Shown: in pieces, positions 6,904 to 12,260 of the stretch | How positions within the stretch are numbered: position 1 is the first letter of the stretch | Layout of the letters: each line of letters opens with the position of its first letter | Source: CAZJBS01 sp964544475 | Lineage (GTDB): Bacteria > CLD3 > SB21 | Length of the DNA stretch: 21,651 nt | NCBI GenBank assembly: GCA_964544475.1 | Contig: CAZJBS010000040.1 | Coordinates: 1 to 21,651 of the forward strand | Reading direction: 5' to 3' | Made by a program: the position numbers and the translations under genes | Notes under the pieces: model-generated | What the model was told of the DNA's origin: nothing | The model's input: only the letters and a program-made list of their open reading frames with translations | The model's database searches: none

Positions 6904-6967
6904 ACCTAACAACCGGTTGCAGCGGACGGTCCGCTGCGCGACCCGCTTCTGAACCGGAGCATTAGAG
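6904..6967 (+). other. attC site of cassette 7, with ATTAGAG core
   Basis: R'' ACCTAAC (6904-6910) is followed by AACCGGTTGCAGCGGACGGTCCGCTGC, with a strong AGCGGAC/GTCCGCT hairpin, and closes with GGAGC and ATTAGAG (6961-6967). The first base of the R' core is A where the consensus is G. The next cassette's R'' (CTCTAAC) confirms the register of this core. Confidence 0.75.
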
Positions 6968-6975
6968 GTCATAAA

Positions 6976-7527
6976 ATGCGGCCACTATTCGCAATTCACG
7001 CTGGAGAGTTCGTGGTCGGCGACCACATTGAGCGAAAGTTCCGACGCGTCAATCTTTGGGTTCCGTCCCGAGATACGGGCACTGATCTCCTGGTCACGGA
7101 CTCAAAGAATGAAAAGGCGGTCTCGCTTCAGGTTAAGTTTTCTCGCGATTTCCTGGCAACGCACATGCCTTCCATTTTTCAAAAACCGTTGAGGGCTTGC
7201 GGCTGGTGGTCCCTGAAGCGTGACAAGATTGCAAAGTCAAAAGCTGACTATTGGGTGTTTGTGCTTGTTGGCTTCGAGCGCCGGAATACTGACTTCGTAA
7301 TTATCAAACCCTCCGAGCTGCTCAACCGGTTCAATGCAATTCACACGAAAGGAAAAACCGTTCAGAGCTATCTCTGGGTTACGGAGAAGAATCGCTGTTG
7401 GGAAACTCGCGGGCTGAAACGTCAAGAACAACTTGCAATTGCTCAAGGCCAATACTCAAACCATATTAGAGACTTCTCGGCATACCTCAACAACTGGGGC
7501 CCAGTCCAGGCGCTCAATGGAAAATAG
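6976..7527 (+). CDS. Putative PD-(D/E)XK-type protein (cassette 8)
   Basis: A 183-residue soluble protein. RDTGTDLLVTDSKNEKAVSLQVKFSRDF (about residues 32-59) has the D...(Q)xK layout of restriction-endonuclease-like folds: D37 ahead of a strand, then Q52-V-K54 on the next strand. Preceding GEFVVGDHIERKFRRVNLWVP matches the helix and strand before it in that fold. The rest (YWVFVLVGFERRNTDFVIIKPSELLNRF) looks like the following strands of a host-endonuclease-like DUF. The Shine-Dalgarno GAGG (6965-6968) falls inside the recombination core, so it is fixed at the cassette boundary. Family assignment is by motif; nuclease function is inferred. Confidence 0.55.
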   Translation: MRPLFAIHAGEFVVGDHIERKFRRVNLWVPSRDTGTDLLVTDSKNEKAVSLQVKFSRDFLATHMPSIFQKPLRACGWWSLKRDKIAKSKADYWVFVLVGFERRNTDFVIIKPSELLNRFNAIHTKGKTVQSYLWVTEKNRCWETRGLKRQEQLAIAQGQYSNHIRDFSAYLNNWGPVQALNGK

Positions 7528-7537
7528 AAACAATGAC

Positions 7538-7608
7538 CTCTAACAAACGCGTGGAGTTGGATTCGCTACGTCGTCGCTTCCGCTCGCCGCTCACGCGCAG
7601 CATTAAGC
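7538..7608 (+). other. attC site of cassette 8, with ATTAAGC core
   Basis: R'' CTCTAAC (7538-7544), within GACCTCTAAC, is complementary to the cassette's 5' core context TTAGAGGTC (6962-6970) over nine bases. This is strong support for a real unit. The distal core reads ATTAAGC (7602-7608), again with A in place of G. The site is 71 bp, with GCGTG/CACGC pairing and a weaker centre. Confidence 0.72.
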
Positions 7609-7623
7609 CTCAGGAGCGATCTC

Positions 7624-8226
7624 ATGCATAGCGAATCATACTGGAACGAGCGTTATGCCAAGAGTGATTACCTATACGGGACGGACCCAAATTCGTTCTT
7701 GAAGGAGCATTACGATCTTCTCGAAGGGCCGGTTCTGTCTCTTTCAGAGGGGGAGGGTCGGAATGCTGTTTTCCTGGCATCATGCGGATTGGAGGTCGTC
7801 GGTGTCGACATTTCGGCAGTGGCCTTGGAAAAAGCGAAAAGACTTGCCCAATCCCGGGATGCAAAAATTGAGACCATCCTTGCCGACCTGGCCACCTTCG
7901 AGCCACAAGAAAACCACTACAACTCGGTCATCTCAATTTCGGCGCATCTCCCAAGTACCATTCGACAGCGACTATACCCATTGTTAGAGAAAGCTCTCAG
8001 ACCCAATGGAATCCTGATGCTGGAGTCATACTCGGAAAATCAACTGCTGCGAGATACAGGCGGGCCCAGGGATGCGGACATGCTCATGACAGTTGATAAA
8101 CTCCGTCGAGAATTCCCAAACCTCGAGCCGGTTCTCTTGCGCCAAATCGAAAGAAAGGTGTCCGAGGGAGAAGGTCATACAGGGATGGCTTCGGTCGTCC
8201 AGTTCATTGCGAGAAAAAGGGCCTGA
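7624..8226 (+). CDS. TehB-like SAM-dependent methyltransferase (cassette 9)
   Basis: A 200-residue class I methyltransferase. It opens SYWNERYAKSDYLYGTDPNSFL, as in TehB-like enzymes. Motif I is VLSLSEGEGRNAVFLASCG, the EGEGRN variant common in this group, followed by VVGVDISAVALEKAKRLA (acidic D binding the SAM ribose) and ADLATFEPQ. The substrate is unknown; related enzymes act on small molecules such as tellurite or thiols. AGGAG at 7612-7616 is well placed for ATG 7624. The TGA stop is inside the R'' box of its attC. Confidence 0.88.
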   Translation: MHSESYWNERYAKSDYLYGTDPNSFLKEHYDLLEGPVLSLSEGEGRNAVFLASCGLEVVGVDISAVALEKAKRLAQSRDAKIETILADLATFEPQENHYNSVISISAHLPSTIRQRLYPLLEKALRPNGILMLESYSENQLLRDTGGPRDADMLMTVDKLRREFPNLEPVLLRQIERKVSEGEGHTGMASVVQFIARKRA

Positions 8227-8282
8227 CAACCGGTTGCAGCGGATGGCCCGCTTTGCGCCGCCGCTGATGCTGAGCGTTGGGC
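8221..8282 (+). other. attC site of cassette 9
   Basis: R'' GCCTGAC (8221-8227), then AACCGGTTGCAGCGGATGG and CCCGCTTTGCGCC, and R' GTTGGGC (8276-8282). AGCGG pairs with CCGCT. The sequence is close to the attC at 5768-5829 although the two cassettes carry unrelated genes. It is 62 bp long. Confidence 0.82.
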
Positions 8283-8352
8283 GGCAGAAGTAACCCCTGA
8301 TTGGAAGAGATGAGACTTCGCGTTCGATGTCGCTGGCACAATCGCCACGTGT

Positions 8353-8538
8353 GTGCCCGGGCACATTCTCCTGAAACGCTTTGGAAACACGACGCACCCA
8401 AAAGTTTGGCCACCACCTCACTGCTATGCCGAACTGCGCGCCATAGCTGCGAGACGGCTTCCGGGCGTGAAGTATCGGCGGCATGTGCTGTGGCGTGACT
8501 CGCTCGTGTGGATAAGGCCGGGGCTACCGACCGCCTAA
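8353..8538 (+). CDS. Small hypothetical ORF (cassette 10)
   Basis: The only protein-like frame in this 260-bp cassette gives about 61 residues from a GTG at 8353, rich in His, Pro, Trp and Arg (GHILLKRFGNTTHPKVWPPPHCYAELRAIAARRL...). The frame is open back to 8314 and the upstream part (DFAFDVAGTIATC) also reads as protein-like, but no start codon is available there. An ATG at 8310 exists in a different frame, preceded by GGAAGAG. The gene may therefore be frameshifted, or the start is atypical. No family is recognised and no motif is clear. Confidence 0.4.
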   Translation: MPGHILLKRFGNTTHPKVWPPPHCYAELRAIAARRLPGVKYRRHVLWRDSLVWIRPGLPTA

Positions 8539-8546
8539 GGCCAGCC

Positions 8547-8600
8547 GACCAACAAAACGCTGCACCGGACATCTTCGTCGCCGGTGACTTTGAGTTACGC
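8547..8600 (+). other. attC site of cassette 10
   Basis: R'' GACCAAC (8547-8553) differs at one position from the reverse complement of the 5' core GTTGGGC at 8276. GCACCGG pairs with CCGGTGA around ACATCTTCGTCG, and the R' box is GTTACGC (8594-8600). At 54 bp it is the shortest in the array, and its R' box departs from GTTRRRY at one base. Confidence 0.65.
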
Positions 8601-8665
8601 CGCCTATTTATCGGCGTTATTTTCGAGTCGAAATCAGTGAATAGAATAGGCAGGAGGAAGACCAG

Positions 8666-9181
8666 ATGGCCATGCCGTATCCAAAATCCCTCTGTCCGGT
8701 TGTGTATGAAGAATTCAAACTGATCTCAGGAAACGTTGTTCATATTCCAAAGACGACGCCCACTTTCCGGCGCTGGCGCCGCGTGCCTCCTGAAGACACT
8801 TATGGGAACAAGCCTGTCATTGATATGGATGGCTCACCCGGTTACGCTGAATTGGCAATACTCAAATTACTCCAAGAAGAAAACTGGCAGGGGGTTTGGA
8901 TTGACACTTTTCGCAAAGTAAAACGAATTGCGATTGATGTGTATGCTGATTTGCCACCCGACCAGGATAAACTGCTTGAGAAGATTTATGCGACGGCTGA
9001 CACAAAGTCAGGCTGTTTCGATGTTTTCTGCTGGAGACCAAACAACGTATTGTTTGTCGAAGCCAAACGGAAGGGCCGGGACCGAATTCGGCAAACGCAA
9101 ATAAGATGGTTGAGCGCTGCTCTGGAAATCGGCATTCCTGTTGAGTCGTTTCTTGTGGTGGAGTGGCAGGCGGAAGATTGA
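8666..9181 (+). CDS. VRR-NUC-like nuclease (cassette 11)
   Basis: A 171-residue protein. The C-terminal part has CFDVFCWRPNNVLFVEAKRKGRDRIRQTQIRWL, fitting the VRR-NUC PD-(D/E)XK core: D119, E132-A-K134, then the basic RKGRDR and Q145 with a downstream W. E62 in GYAELAILKLL suits the helical acidic residue of this family. VRR-NUC domains occur in FAN1, type III restriction enzymes and phage nucleases, acting on branched or double-stranded DNA. AGGAGG at 8652-8657 is ideally spaced from ATG 8666. It is a stand-alone domain with no helicase partner; a role in defence is inference. Confidence 0.75.
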   Translation: MAMPYPKSLCPVVYEEFKLISGNVVHIPKTTPTFRRWRRVPPEDTYGNKPVIDMDGSPGYAELAILKLLQEENWQGVWIDTFRKVKRIAIDVYADLPPDQDKLLEKIYATADTKSGCFDVFCWRPNNVLFVEAKRKGRDRIRQTQIRWLSAALEIGIPVESFLVVEWQAED

Positions 9182-9210
9182 CCATAGTTGGCATTCTCAA
9201 ACTGCGGGCG

Positions 9211-9265
9211 GCTCAACCCCCGCATCCAGCCGACGCGCTTCGCGCCACTGTGCACGGCATTCGGT
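9211..9265 (+). other. Degenerate attC site of cassette 11, possible array end
   Basis: GCTCAAC (9211-9217), an internal CGCGCTTCGCG hairpin and ATTCGGT (9259-9265) give an attC-like layout 55 bp long. Both boxes depart from consensus, and the distal core again begins CATT where CGTT is expected. No further attC-like site is recognised to the right, so this may be the last site and the array end. Confidence 0.5.
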
Positions 9266-9369
9266 GAGACGATGGACGCAGATCGATGTCACGTAAGAAC
9301 CCGGCCTTTGAATGCGGCCACGCAACCGAAATGAGCGGGATACCGACTACAACGGCCTTTGAAACAGGC

Positions 9370-9396
9370 GTTGAAAATATGGAATGAATATTCAAC
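9370..9396 (+). promoter_or_regulatory. Inverted repeat upstream of the membrane protein gene
   Basis: GTTGAAAATAT (9370-9380) and ATATTCAAC (9388-9396) are inverted, with one bulged base, around GGAATGA. It lies about 70 bp before ATG 9467 in an otherwise featureless 200-bp stretch that follows the integron. It could be an operator, but no -35/-10 pair is convincing. Confidence 0.3.
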
Positions 9397-9466
9397 ATTT
9401 GTTGCAAAACGAATAACCACGGTTGGCAGGCGGAGTGCCTTGCCAAAATATTGGGAAGGAAAAGCG

Positions 9467-10903
9467 ATGACAATCCACATTACCCGCCTGAGCCGAAAGG
9501 AAATGTTGGGTATTCTGGCCGGCGGGGGGGTTTTGTTGGGATCGATGCTCCTGCTTGCCTTCATGGCCGTTATCTTCGGTTGGATTCAGCAGGATAAAAC
9601 CGGATTTGTGGATCTGGGTCCCTGGTTGGCGCTGGAAGTGCTGGGCGGCGCTGTCGCCACCGTTGTAGCGGGATGGGTTTGCCGGAATATTTCACTTCGG
9701 TTCCGTGGGCCAGCCATCCTGGCTCTCGTCGTTTGTTCACTTGGGTTGGTCGAAGCAGCCGAGATTCTTCGCTACATGAAGGGAAATTCACTGACAGCCC
9801 CCGTCTGGCTTGTTTTGTGTGCGCCGTTCGTTGCAGCGTCGGGCATATTACTTGGTGGATCCCGACGAACACCGCGCGATGAGGTGACCGTCGTACCCTT
9901 GGAGTTCAAGAGCCTTTCTACGGTGTGGAGGTACGCCATCCCCATGACCGTTCTGCTGGCGGCCACGTTGCTTGCTCTTTTTGTGCTTCCGAAACACGAG
10001 ACCGATTCGGGATCTTCGGTACTGGCCACTGCGATTACTCTCGACCTGACTATGACTGTTCCGGGCCTCGTATATTTTTTCCTGATCCGGACCCGACGAC
10101 TGCCATGGATCGCCGTGATCCCGACGGTGGCGGCAGGATACTTGATTGCCACTCTCGCCATCCCCAAGCAGCATCATGGCCTGCTGGAACATATGCGATG
10201 GTTGGTGATGCCTGTTGAATTGGCCGTTGTCACCTACCTGCTGATTCAGGTGCGACGGATATTTTCCGCAACTCCGCAAGGGGAAGGAGATTTTGTAACC
10301 CGCCTGCGAACTGCGGCAGTGGACATGCTGGGAAATCGCGTGGTCGCAGGAATCCTCGCGACGGAAATCGGAATTCTCTACCATGCGTTCAAAGGGAAGC
10401 GAGACGCAAAAGACCCATCCTATACGGTCCACCGCAGGTCGGGCTATGGGAGTGTCTTGGTCGGGCTGTTCATCGTCATTCTTGTTGAGGCAATCGCCCT
10501 TCATTTCCTTGTCAGCCTGTGGAGTAACACTTTCGCATGGGTTCTGACAGGACTCACCGGGTATGCCGTGATTTGGTTCGTGGGCGATTATCGCGCTCTT
10601 CGGGGGCGCCCGATTCTCCTTACGCCGACTGCATTGCACGTTCGCGTGGGCCTTCGTTGGGAAATCAGCGTCGCTTTGGATAGTATTCTGGAGGTCCGGG
10701 CTCATTTGACCCAGAAAGAAAAATCCCGTGATACGCTCACGGCGGTGGTGCTTGGAAAGCCAAACCTATGCCTGAGCGTCCGGCATCCGGTCGATGTCAT
10801 CGGGATGTACGGAATACGAAAACGTGCTAACGAGATATGGTTGCAAGTCGACGAGCCCGACAGGTTGCAACACGAAGTGCGGGCCGTCCTGACCCGCCAA
10901 TGA
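9467..10903 (+). CDS. Polytopic membrane protein with C-terminal soluble domain, function unknown
   Basis: About 478 residues from ATG 9467, which has GGAAGGA about 8 nt upstream. The open frame extends another 36 codons but lacks a good start. Hydrophobic segments include EMLGILAGGGVLLGSMLLLAFMAVIFGW, WLALEVLGGAVATVVAGWV, GPAILALVVCSLGLVEAAEIL, WLVLCAPFVAASGILLGG, YAIPMTVLLAATLLALFVLP and two more in the C-terminal half. After the last one, PILLTPTALHVRVGLRWEISVALDSILEVRAH looks like a bacterial PH-like or similar beta domain, probably cytoplasmic. I do not recognise the family and assign no function. Confidence 0.8.
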   Translation: MTIHITRLSRKEMLGILAGGGVLLGSMLLLAFMAVIFGWIQQDKTGFVDLGPWLALEVLGGAVATVVAGWVCRNISLRFRGPAILALVVCSLGLVEAAEILRYMKGNSLTAPVWLVLCAPFVAASGILLGGSRRTPRDEVTVVPLEFKSLSTVWRYAIPMTVLLAATLLALFVLPKHETDSGSSVLATAITLDLTMTVPGLVYFFLIRTRRLPWIAVIPTVAAGYLIATLAIPKQHHGLLEHMRWLVMPVELAVVTYLLIQVRRIFSATPQGEGDFVTRLRTAAVDMLGNRVVAGILATEIGILYHAFKGKRDAKDPSYTVHRRSGYGSVLVGLFIVILVEAIALHFLVSLWSNTFAWVLTGLTGYAVIWFVGDYRALRGRPILLTPTALHVRVGLRWEISVALDSILEVRAHLTQKEKSRDTLTAVVLGKPNLCLSVRHPVDVIGMYGIRKRANEIWLQVDEPDRLQHEVRAVLTRQ

Positions 10904-11016
10904 TCTTGCCGCCCGCATTCGGCTCCAGGCGCCGGTTTCGCCCTTGACCAATTCCGAAAACGCCTTCCTTGTAACGCGAGTTAACCGTTATGGTCAGATG
11001 AAGGTCTTGTGTTGAT

Positions 11017-11247
11017 ATGCCAATCATGAGGCAACGCCAACGAATAGCTGATTTTTTCGGTTTGAAGAAGCACATCGTGGCTCTGCTGGCCATGGTGATA
11101 CTGGTGGGGCTTGGGGAAAAGATGGCTGAGCGATTTCTGCCGCTTTACCTGATGGTTTTGGGCGGCGGCGCATTTTCTAACGACGCGCTGTACGCCTGGT
11201 GTCGTTTGCAAGTGGCAAAAACAAAAATAAGCCAAAAGGCGCCCTAA
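11017..11247 (+). pseudogene. Truncated MFS transporter (N-terminal fragment)
   Basis: The 76-residue frame holds a first transmembrane helix and loop typical of MFS permeases (KKHIVALLAMVILVGLGEKMAERFLPLYLMVLGGGAFS), but then turns into unrelated sequence and stops. A complete MFS protein has about 400 residues and 12 helices. The break sits just before a tandem repeat array at 11258, so a repeat-associated deletion or insertion probably removed the rest. The intergenic stretch 10904-11016 shows nothing else. Product is presumably non-functional. Confidence 0.7.
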
Positions 11248-11257
11248 ACTTTCATCT

Positions 11258-11477
11258 CGATGCCTGCGGATAAACGCATTCTGTATCTGCGCTCATCTGC
11301 GTCATCTGCGGATACGTATTCTGTGTTCATCTGCGTCATCGGCGGATAAACGTATTATTCTGTGTTCACAAATCTGTGTCCATCTGCGTCATCGGCGGAT
11401 AAACGTATTCTGTGTTCACAAATCTGTGTCCATCTGCGTCATCGGCGGATAGCGTATTCTGTGTTCACAAATCTGCG
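11258..11477. repeat. Degenerate tandem repeat, about 50-bp period
   Basis: Noncoding copies of 'catctgcgtcatcggcggat' and 'attctgtgttcacaaatctg'. Two clean 50-bp units lie at 11361-11410 and 11411-11460; degenerate copies precede and follow. A related repeat, with the same 'atctgcg.catctgcggat' core, closes the window at 21590. Repeats of this sort are dispersed in intergenic regions of some Gram-negative lineages. The frames across it encode only repeat peptides and are not genes. Confidence 0.9.
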
Positions 11478-11533
11478 CCACCGGGGCGTCCGACGACGAC
11501 GAGTGCTTGCACTGTTGATACTTGCTGGGCGGG

Positions 11534-11566
11534 AAATAAAAAAGCACTCAATAAGAGTGCCTTTTG
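11534..11566 (-). terminator. Rho-independent terminator of the small membrane protein operon
   Basis: Read on the minus strand, GCACTC-TTATT-GAGTGC forms a 6-bp stem followed by TTTTTTATTT. It lies about 25 bp after the stop codon of the 48-residue membrane protein gene at 11590. Flanking A-tracts make the hairpin partly bidirectional. Confidence 0.8.
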
Positions 11567-11589
11567 TGTCTTCTATGATTATGAAGAAA

Positions 11590-11736
11590 CTAACACAATT
11601 CTAGCTCTTCTTTCTTGGCCTTTATTTTTGCTTCTTTCTTGACGACATACCTTTCACCAAACTTACCAAGAATCGCGATGAGTATCATTGGGCCAGCAAG
11701 GATCAAAGCCCCCAACAAAATCCAATAATCACTCAT
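11590..11736 (-). CDS. 48-residue membrane protein, second gene of an AT-rich pair
   Basis: A 48-residue ORF (MSDYWILLGALILAGPMILIAILGKFGERYVVKK...), with one strong hydrophobic helix at about residues 4-24 and a Lys/Glu-rich tail ending in Cys. Its ATG lies 8 bp inside the end of the upstream gene, with GGTGAAG just before, so translation is coupled. It is followed directly by a terminator. The topology (one helix, charged tail) resembles small holin-like, toxin-like or accessory membrane peptides, but no family is recognised. The low GC of the segment differs from its neighbours. Confidence 0.6.
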   Translation of the reverse strand: MSDYWILLGALILAGPMILIAILGKFGERYVVKKEAKIKAKKEELELC

Positions 11737-12001
11737 TTTCTTCACCTTTCAATACTTCTTTACTATTACTAAAATAAACACCAGTTATCCATAAGACCAA
11801 ACTGACCAATGCATTAATTACTATCCACAATATGAAACCCTCACGTTCTGCCTCCGGTTTTACAAGTTTGTCTAAAATTGAAAATACCAACCACAATATC
11901 GCAAGTTCTCTGAGATCGTGTGCGGCTATTTTTCGTATTGAAAATAGCCATATCAAAGCACCCTTTACCCGCCTCTTAAACCACGACCAGAAATTTGCCA
12001 T
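11729..12001 (-). CDS. Small membrane protein, first gene of an AT-rich pair
   Basis: About 90 residues from the ATG at 12001 (MANFWSWFKRRVKGALIW...); a TTG start at 12040 would add 13 residues. Two hydrophobic segments, LRELAILWLVFSILDKLV and GFILWIVINALVSLVLWITGVYF, indicate a two-helix inner-membrane protein with a basic N-terminus and an acidic end. The stop overlaps the next gene's start by 8 bp. Not recognised; a lysis, stress or toxin role cannot be excluded and is not supported either. Confidence 0.65.
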   Translation of the reverse strand: MANFWSWFKRRVKGALIWLFSIRKIAAHDLRELAILWLVFSILDKLVKPEAEREGFILWIVINALVSLVLWITGVYFSNSKEVLKGEENE

Positions 12002-12064
12002 TTTGAGGAATTTTTTGTGGAGCCGCTTCGCCCTTTCCAAAATAAGTTAAGCATAACACTTTAT

Positions 12065-12082
12065 GTTGTCAATAATGACAAC
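12065..12082 (-). promoter_or_regulatory. Perfect inverted repeat upstream of the small membrane protein operon
   Basis: GTTGTCA-ATAA-TGACAAC, 7-bp arms around four bases, lies about 65 bp upstream of the first minus-strand gene. It contains TTGACA on the minus strand, with TATGCT 11 bp beyond. It is plausibly an operator overlapping a promoter region. Between 12083 and 12181 I see no gene. Confidence 0.5.
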
Positions 12083-12181
12083 CAAAATATTTACCATGTA
12101 TTCCATCCACTTTCTTTGTGAACAATTTATACCTAAAATCGCACAAGAATTAAGCTGAGACACTACCAGCCGACCATCAAC

Positions 12182-12210
12182 TTGACAATCAGGGGCAATC
12201 CGACTACATT
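12182..12210 (+). promoter_or_regulatory. Sigma-70-like promoter of ktrB
   Basis: TTGACA (12182-12187), a 17-bp spacer and TACATT (12205-12210). This is close to consensus with optimal spacing. The start of transcription would fall at about 12217, just before the leader hairpin. Confidence 0.75.
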
Positions 12211-12226
12211 AGGGCGACTTTTTCAG

Positions 12227-12252
12227 AATCCCCTGCCTTATGGCAGGGGATT
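12227..12252 (+). promoter_or_regulatory. Leader hairpin that hides the ktrB ribosome binding site
   Basis: AATCCCCTGCC (12227-12237) pairs perfectly with GGCAGGGGATT (12242-12252) around TTAT: an 11-bp stem in the 5' leader. The 3' arm contains AGGGGA, the only Shine-Dalgarno-like element for the ATG at 12261. The structure is consistent with translational control or with an attenuator. Confidence 0.6.
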
Positions 12253-12260
12253 TAAACTGG

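Larger units (their letters stand above)
98..9265. mobile_element. Chromosomal integron: integrase, attI and 11-cassette array
   Basis: An integron-type tyrosine recombinase on the minus strand is followed by a short noncoding region with a GTTRRRY core, then 11 plus-strand cassettes. Each cassette carries one or two ORFs and ends in a 54-77 bp imperfect inverted repeat that begins with an RYYYAAC-like box and ends in a GTTRRRY-like box. In several cassettes the terminal R'' box is the exact reverse complement of that cassette's own 5' core: 1767/2446, 2500/4369, 5823/6153 and 6961/7538. This is expected of units that once existed as circles. The attC sites differ in length and sequence, and no sul1, qacE or transposon genes are visible. 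This favours a sedentary chromosomal or environmental integron over a clinical mobile one. The right boundary at about 9265 rests on a degenerate attC. Confidence 0.93.

Noticed and set aside
9848..10705. 285-residue minus-strand frame opposite the large membrane protein
   Set aside because: Low-complexity, polar text without domains; the opposite strand carries a clear membrane protein with a good ribosome binding site.
11258..11477. Possible CRISPR array
   Set aside because: Units are adjacent repeats with little or no unique spacer sequence, and no cas gene is present.
11362..11642. Two overlapping plus-strand frames with repeated 'CVHLRHRR' or 'FTNLCPSASSAD' peptides
   Set aside because: They are translations of the 50-bp tandem repeat, continuing into the AT-rich segment opposite a supported minus-strand gene.
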